A stretch of 64,000 bases of DNA from Cotesia glomerata (lineage: Eukaryota; Arthropoda; Insecta; Hymenoptera; Braconidae): the NCBI RefSeq assembly GCF_020080835.1, contig NC_058166.1, positions 13,417,043 through 13,481,042 on the forward strand, written 5' to 3'. The position numbers and the translations under genes were made by a program. A model generated the notes under the pieces. That model did not search any database and was not told the origin of the DNA. It worked only from the letters and a program-made list of their open reading frames with translations. Shown here piece after piece: positions 60,891-64,000 of this stretch; within the stretch, counting starts at the first letter, position 1; each line of letters opens with the position of its first letter.

Positions 60891-61731
60891 ATTTTTCAAA
60901 AATTAATTAAGACTTAGAAAAAATTATAAAAATGATGAAAATCTGGGCGGGCACTTTCTATTGTTATTATTCGCTTCACATTATTATTATTTCCCCCAAC
61001 ATTCTCCGACAACGGTTTGAGGGGAATGGCGCACGCGCACTTCCTCGGATCCGGACATCGAATCCCCGCAGAGCTCATATTTTTTTAAACTTGTTAACTG
61101 TTTATTTGCATTAAAAAAATTTTAAAAAAAATTTTTTTTTCTTCGTATTGATTTTTTGTTGACGGAAAAACATTTTTATGCAAAAAAAAATAATTTTTTT
61201 TAAATTTTAACTATTTTTTAATGCAAAAATTCGAAAAACAGAAAATTAATCATATAAATTCAAAAAAATTTTTTTGAGCTTAGCTGATTTTTTTGCTTAT
61301 AGAGGACAACAATAGCTTTAATTTAAAAAAAAAAAAAAATAAATCGAATGATTTTTCGCCGAGATACACGTTTTTTTAATTAAAAAATTAATATCTCGTA
61401 AACTATTGGTTGTAGAGACATCGGGTTTGGCTCATTTTGTTCCTTATTTAATTCTCTAAATTTCATACACAGCATGTCTTGACTACTTTTGCGTAGTTTC
61501 CGAGATATTTCAATGTAAAGCTACTTGTAAAGAGGCTATTTTTTAAACAATTGAATTTCCGCGATTTTTTTTTTTTTTGTAAAAATGATCTACATAGTTT
61601 TCTGAGTATTTAAAAAAAAAATTGCAGTTTACCTCATTTGCATTGGAAGTCGTAAACAAACGGCCTAATATTTTCCTGCCGACTGAACTAGGAGTAATAA
61701 ACTCCGAAACGTTGCGCTAAAATAAAAAAAA

Positions 61732-62322
61732 GTTTGGAAAATCCAAAAGTGCACACCTCATAACGCTCATTCATTTTTTAAGAAAAAAATTAATTATGTA
61801 ATTGATTAAAAAAAAAAATAATTAAGTAATTTCTTACATATTTTTTATTTTTTTTTTTTAAATATCAGCGCCCTTTTTTCTTGTCATATGCGCACGCAGT
61901 CTAAAAAATCTAGCTTGATCAAGTGGCGCCATAGTTTTCACGTGACAAATAAGAAAAGTTCTTTTGGCTTTGTACGGTTGTAGTGAATTTTAATAAAAAT
62001 TCAATTTAAAAAAAAAATACGTAAACTAGGCCACTGATATAAAAATACAGATCCAGTTAACCGAATCCTTAAACTAATAAAAAAAGTCCGATCTTGAAAT
62101 ATCAATTTGTTCGGAAGCAATCGTTGGTATATCCAAAATGGGGTGACATCCGGACGTCCACGTAAAATTTTTTTCAAAATGTTTTTTCGGTGTACACCTA
62201 CTTATATCATTGTATAAATGTAATATGGTTGTGATAGAGGCATTTAAAGATCACAAAATTGCTTGACCTTGATGAGTCGAGTATAAAGCACAACCTCACG
62301 TGCTTCGCGCTATGAGGCGTGC
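61732..62322 (-). mobile_element. GCACGCCTCAT-family element nested in right arm
   Basis: On the minus strand it runs from GCACGCCTCATAGCGCGAAG to the GTGCAC tail TTTTGGATTTTCCAAAC. It breaks the right arm of the palindrome between AAGTCAATATT and TTTATTTTAGCGCAAC. It is the LINE-free sister of 181-1466. Confidence 0.75.
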
Positions 62323-62462
62323 AATTTAATATTGACTTATTTCATGATCCTTGAACCTCGGATTACATTACATCAATTTACTTCATTGTCAGGATCGTAA
62401 TAACCTTTTAAAAAAAATTATTGGAGCAAAATAATAGATCGAAATATTTTTTCCAAACAATA

Positions 62463-62610
62463 AGGGATATTTGTAAATAACTGCTATTTATTTATCAAAT
62501 ATTTTACAGTACCAATCATTTTTATTATTTTTTAGAGTGATAAAAATGTTTAATGAAAGTTATTGCTAAATATATTTATGAAAAATAATAATTAAGAAAA
62601 ATTAACCCTT
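62463..62610 (-). repeat. Dispersed repeat, partner of 8058-8170
   Basis: TATTTATCAAATATTTTACA GTACCAATC followed by AATGTTTAATGAAAGTTATT is the inverse of the segment near 8060-8170. It is non-coding. Confidence 0.6.
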
Positions 62611-63064
62611 CGTAGGTAGCGTGTCTTTTCCGAACTAAGTCGGTCGCATGGTGAGCGCTCCGCCGCCGTGTTAAAATGTACGCGCTGTTGCCAAATGTAA
62701 ACTAATACTATTTCCTTGTGAGATAAAGTATTTTTTCAATGTTTTATGATTAAATATAATTTTACTTTTATATTTTATCATAAATTTAATTGAATAACAA
62801 AATTTTTTTATTTTTTATCACATGTGATTAAATTTAACATCTAAGACCAGATTATAAATTATAATATGACATTAAATCTAGCTGTCACTTAAAATTTTTA
62901 ATTTTTTTTAACAAACAAATTTTTTCAAAAAATTATTTTAACAAATTGCATCTTTAATTTTTAAAACGTCTGAATGTCAATTTTTTTATAATTATTTTTG
63001 TCATAATTTATTTGCTACAAAAATTCTTAAAGTTATCAAATATCCGCTAAATTAATTATCATTA
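62607..63064. other. AT-rich intronic sequence with a lone TTAA-CCCTTCG end
   Basis: TTAACCCTTCGTAGGTAGCG at about 62604 looks like the left terminus of another TTAA-type element, followed by a GC-richer stretch (62640-62700). No mirrored right end was found before 64000. Otherwise AT-rich and empty. Confidence 0.35.
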
Positions 63065-63987
63065 AGACTAGCCGACACAATCTTTGTAGAGGGGTGTGCT
63101 ATTCCTTATAGTAGCATTGTAAAAAAATACCTTGGGGTGACTATAGATAGTACTCTCTCTCATGGGAGAATCAAGTAACAAATGTGTGCAATCGCGCTAT
63201 GAGTATTCTAGCACAACTAAAAATAAACAATGAAATATTTAGTGAAAGTTTACGTATTAAGCTAGTATCTACTTTAATAATTCCTCTCTTTGATTATTGT
63301 TGTGCGGCGTATACGAATATGTCAAACAAATTATTATTAAAGATGCAGCGTAAATTGAATTCATGTGTTAGATTTATCTATAAAGTACCAAAATATGAAC
63401 ATGTTACTCCATATTTCAAAAGTTAGGTTGGCTAAAGCTTGCAGCGAGAAGAGATTATTTCATTGCTTGTCTGTTTTATAAGGAAATTCGACTAAATTAT
63501 CGGCAGCGATTCGGCTCAAAACTAGACTTGTTGCCGGTAGCACTACGTAGAGGTGATGTCCGACAAGACTATCTTCGTATACCGCAGGCTAATTGTGTCA
63601 TGTATGATAATTCATTCTTAATTCATGGCATACGTATCTGGAATGCAGTGCCAGCTGAGACTGTGGCTGTAGATAATTTGGTTGAATTTAAAATGCTTGC
63701 TTCAATCACTTTTTTGAACATGACAATTAACAATTGCAATCTTTATTTTGGATCTTATTTAAATATTTTTTCTTGTAGAATTATTATGACTTTAAATTAA
63801 GTTATTTGTTTGTATTAAATAATCTATTTGGATTTTATAATATTTGAAATTAAATCTAATTGCAAACCTTTAATTAGTTAAGTAATCTTGTAACCTATGT
63901 AAACCAATGTAATTTAAATATTGATGGCTTTGAGGGAGCTTAGGTTCCAGAGCCAAATAAATTTTTTATCTATCTATCTATCTATCA
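63065..63987 (+). mobile_element. LINE 3' fragment with ATCT-repeat tail
   Basis: Coding remnants in three frames: KKYLGVTIDSTLS (63072-63165), then NRAMSILAQLKINNEIFSES ... IIPLFDYCCAAYTNM ... MQRKLNSCVRFIYKVPK (63184-63420), then WLKLAARRDYFIACLFYK ... YLRIPQANCVMYDNSFLIHG, IRIWNAVPAE (63430-63740). Two single frameshifts (near 63165 and 63420) separate them. This is the thumb/C-terminal part of a Jockey/CR1-type reverse transcriptase. The 3' end carries GGAGCTTAGGTTCCAGAGCC AAATAAA and a (TATC)n tail at 63967-63987. 5'-truncated; sense relative to the yellow-family gene. Confidence 0.8.
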
Positions 63988-64000
63988 TAATTAGAATTAA

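Larger units (their letters stand above)
60016..62395. mobile_element. Palindromic element in the yellow-family intron
   Basis: Inverted arms (60016-60370 and 61405-62395, the latter split by 61732-62322) share GTAATCCGAGGATCAAGGAT, ATTAGGCCGTTTGTTTACGA and AGTAGCTTTACATTGAAATA among others. The loop contains a tandem array (60420-60890) and a small GC-richer patch (60940-61080). No ORF is supported. Confidence 0.75.

Noticed and set aside
61018..61075. Possible tRNA-like T loop (ATCGAATCCCCG) in the intron palindrome
   Set aside because: No A box at the right distance on either strand and no cloverleaf arms.

Overview
This is eukaryotic DNA. It is very AT-rich, has no operon-like gene packing, and is dominated by transposable-element remains. 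The only strongly recognisable host gene is the first coding exon of a yellow/major-royal-jelly-protein family gene (59257-59539, plus). That, the insect-style non-LTR retrotransposon fragments and the density of miniature inverted-repeat elements point to an insect. A hymenopteran, perhaps a parasitoid wasp, is my inference from general impression and is not proven by the sequence.

Layout. The left end (1-2250) holds the last coding exon of a small secreted-looking helical protein (1716-2153, plus); the sequence before its acceptor is a self-nested transposon carrying a broken LINE. From 2290 to 58600 I find no convincing host coding sequence. Instead there is a mosaic of non-autonomous DNA elements, many nested. 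The main ones are: a palindromic composite family in three copies (2293-3970, 37721-38738, 49321-50352); a CACAGAAA-ended family in three copies (5121-5807, 30143-31815, 35533-36243); a foldback hAT-like element with a TA-flanked element inside it (8572-11522); an ACTTCCCGC family in two inverted copies (13443-14340, 46134-47003); a TACACGG family in four copies (17074-18702, 26639-28586); a piggyBac-like element flanked by TTAA (22747-24024); a three-level nest (29672-32211); and a four- to five-level nest (about 39690-45770). The deep nest includes a hAT-like element with an 8-bp target duplication that carries a frameshifted Cys-rich ORF. An inverted repeat with arms of about 1 kb brackets 48572-58563.

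Between the elements are short islands of mixed base composition (about 6220-7210, 12750-13240, 20000-20620, 28650-29350, 33380-33960, 36640-37060, 47130-48070, 50690-51560). They carry no supported ORF; they could be regulatory or untranslated sequence of genes whose exons lie outside the window.

The right end (59040-64000) holds the yellow-family exon and its large first intron. The intron is loaded with a 379-bp TTAA-flanked element, a palindromic element with an internal 130-bp tandem array and a nested insertion, and finally a 3' LINE fragment with an ATCT-repeat tail. I see no rRNA, true tRNA, CRISPR array or viral gene.

The most informative aspect is comparative. Because many families occur more than once, or their arms can be compared, empty and filled insertion sites can be read inside this one window. 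That fixes element boundaries, target duplications and relative insertion order.
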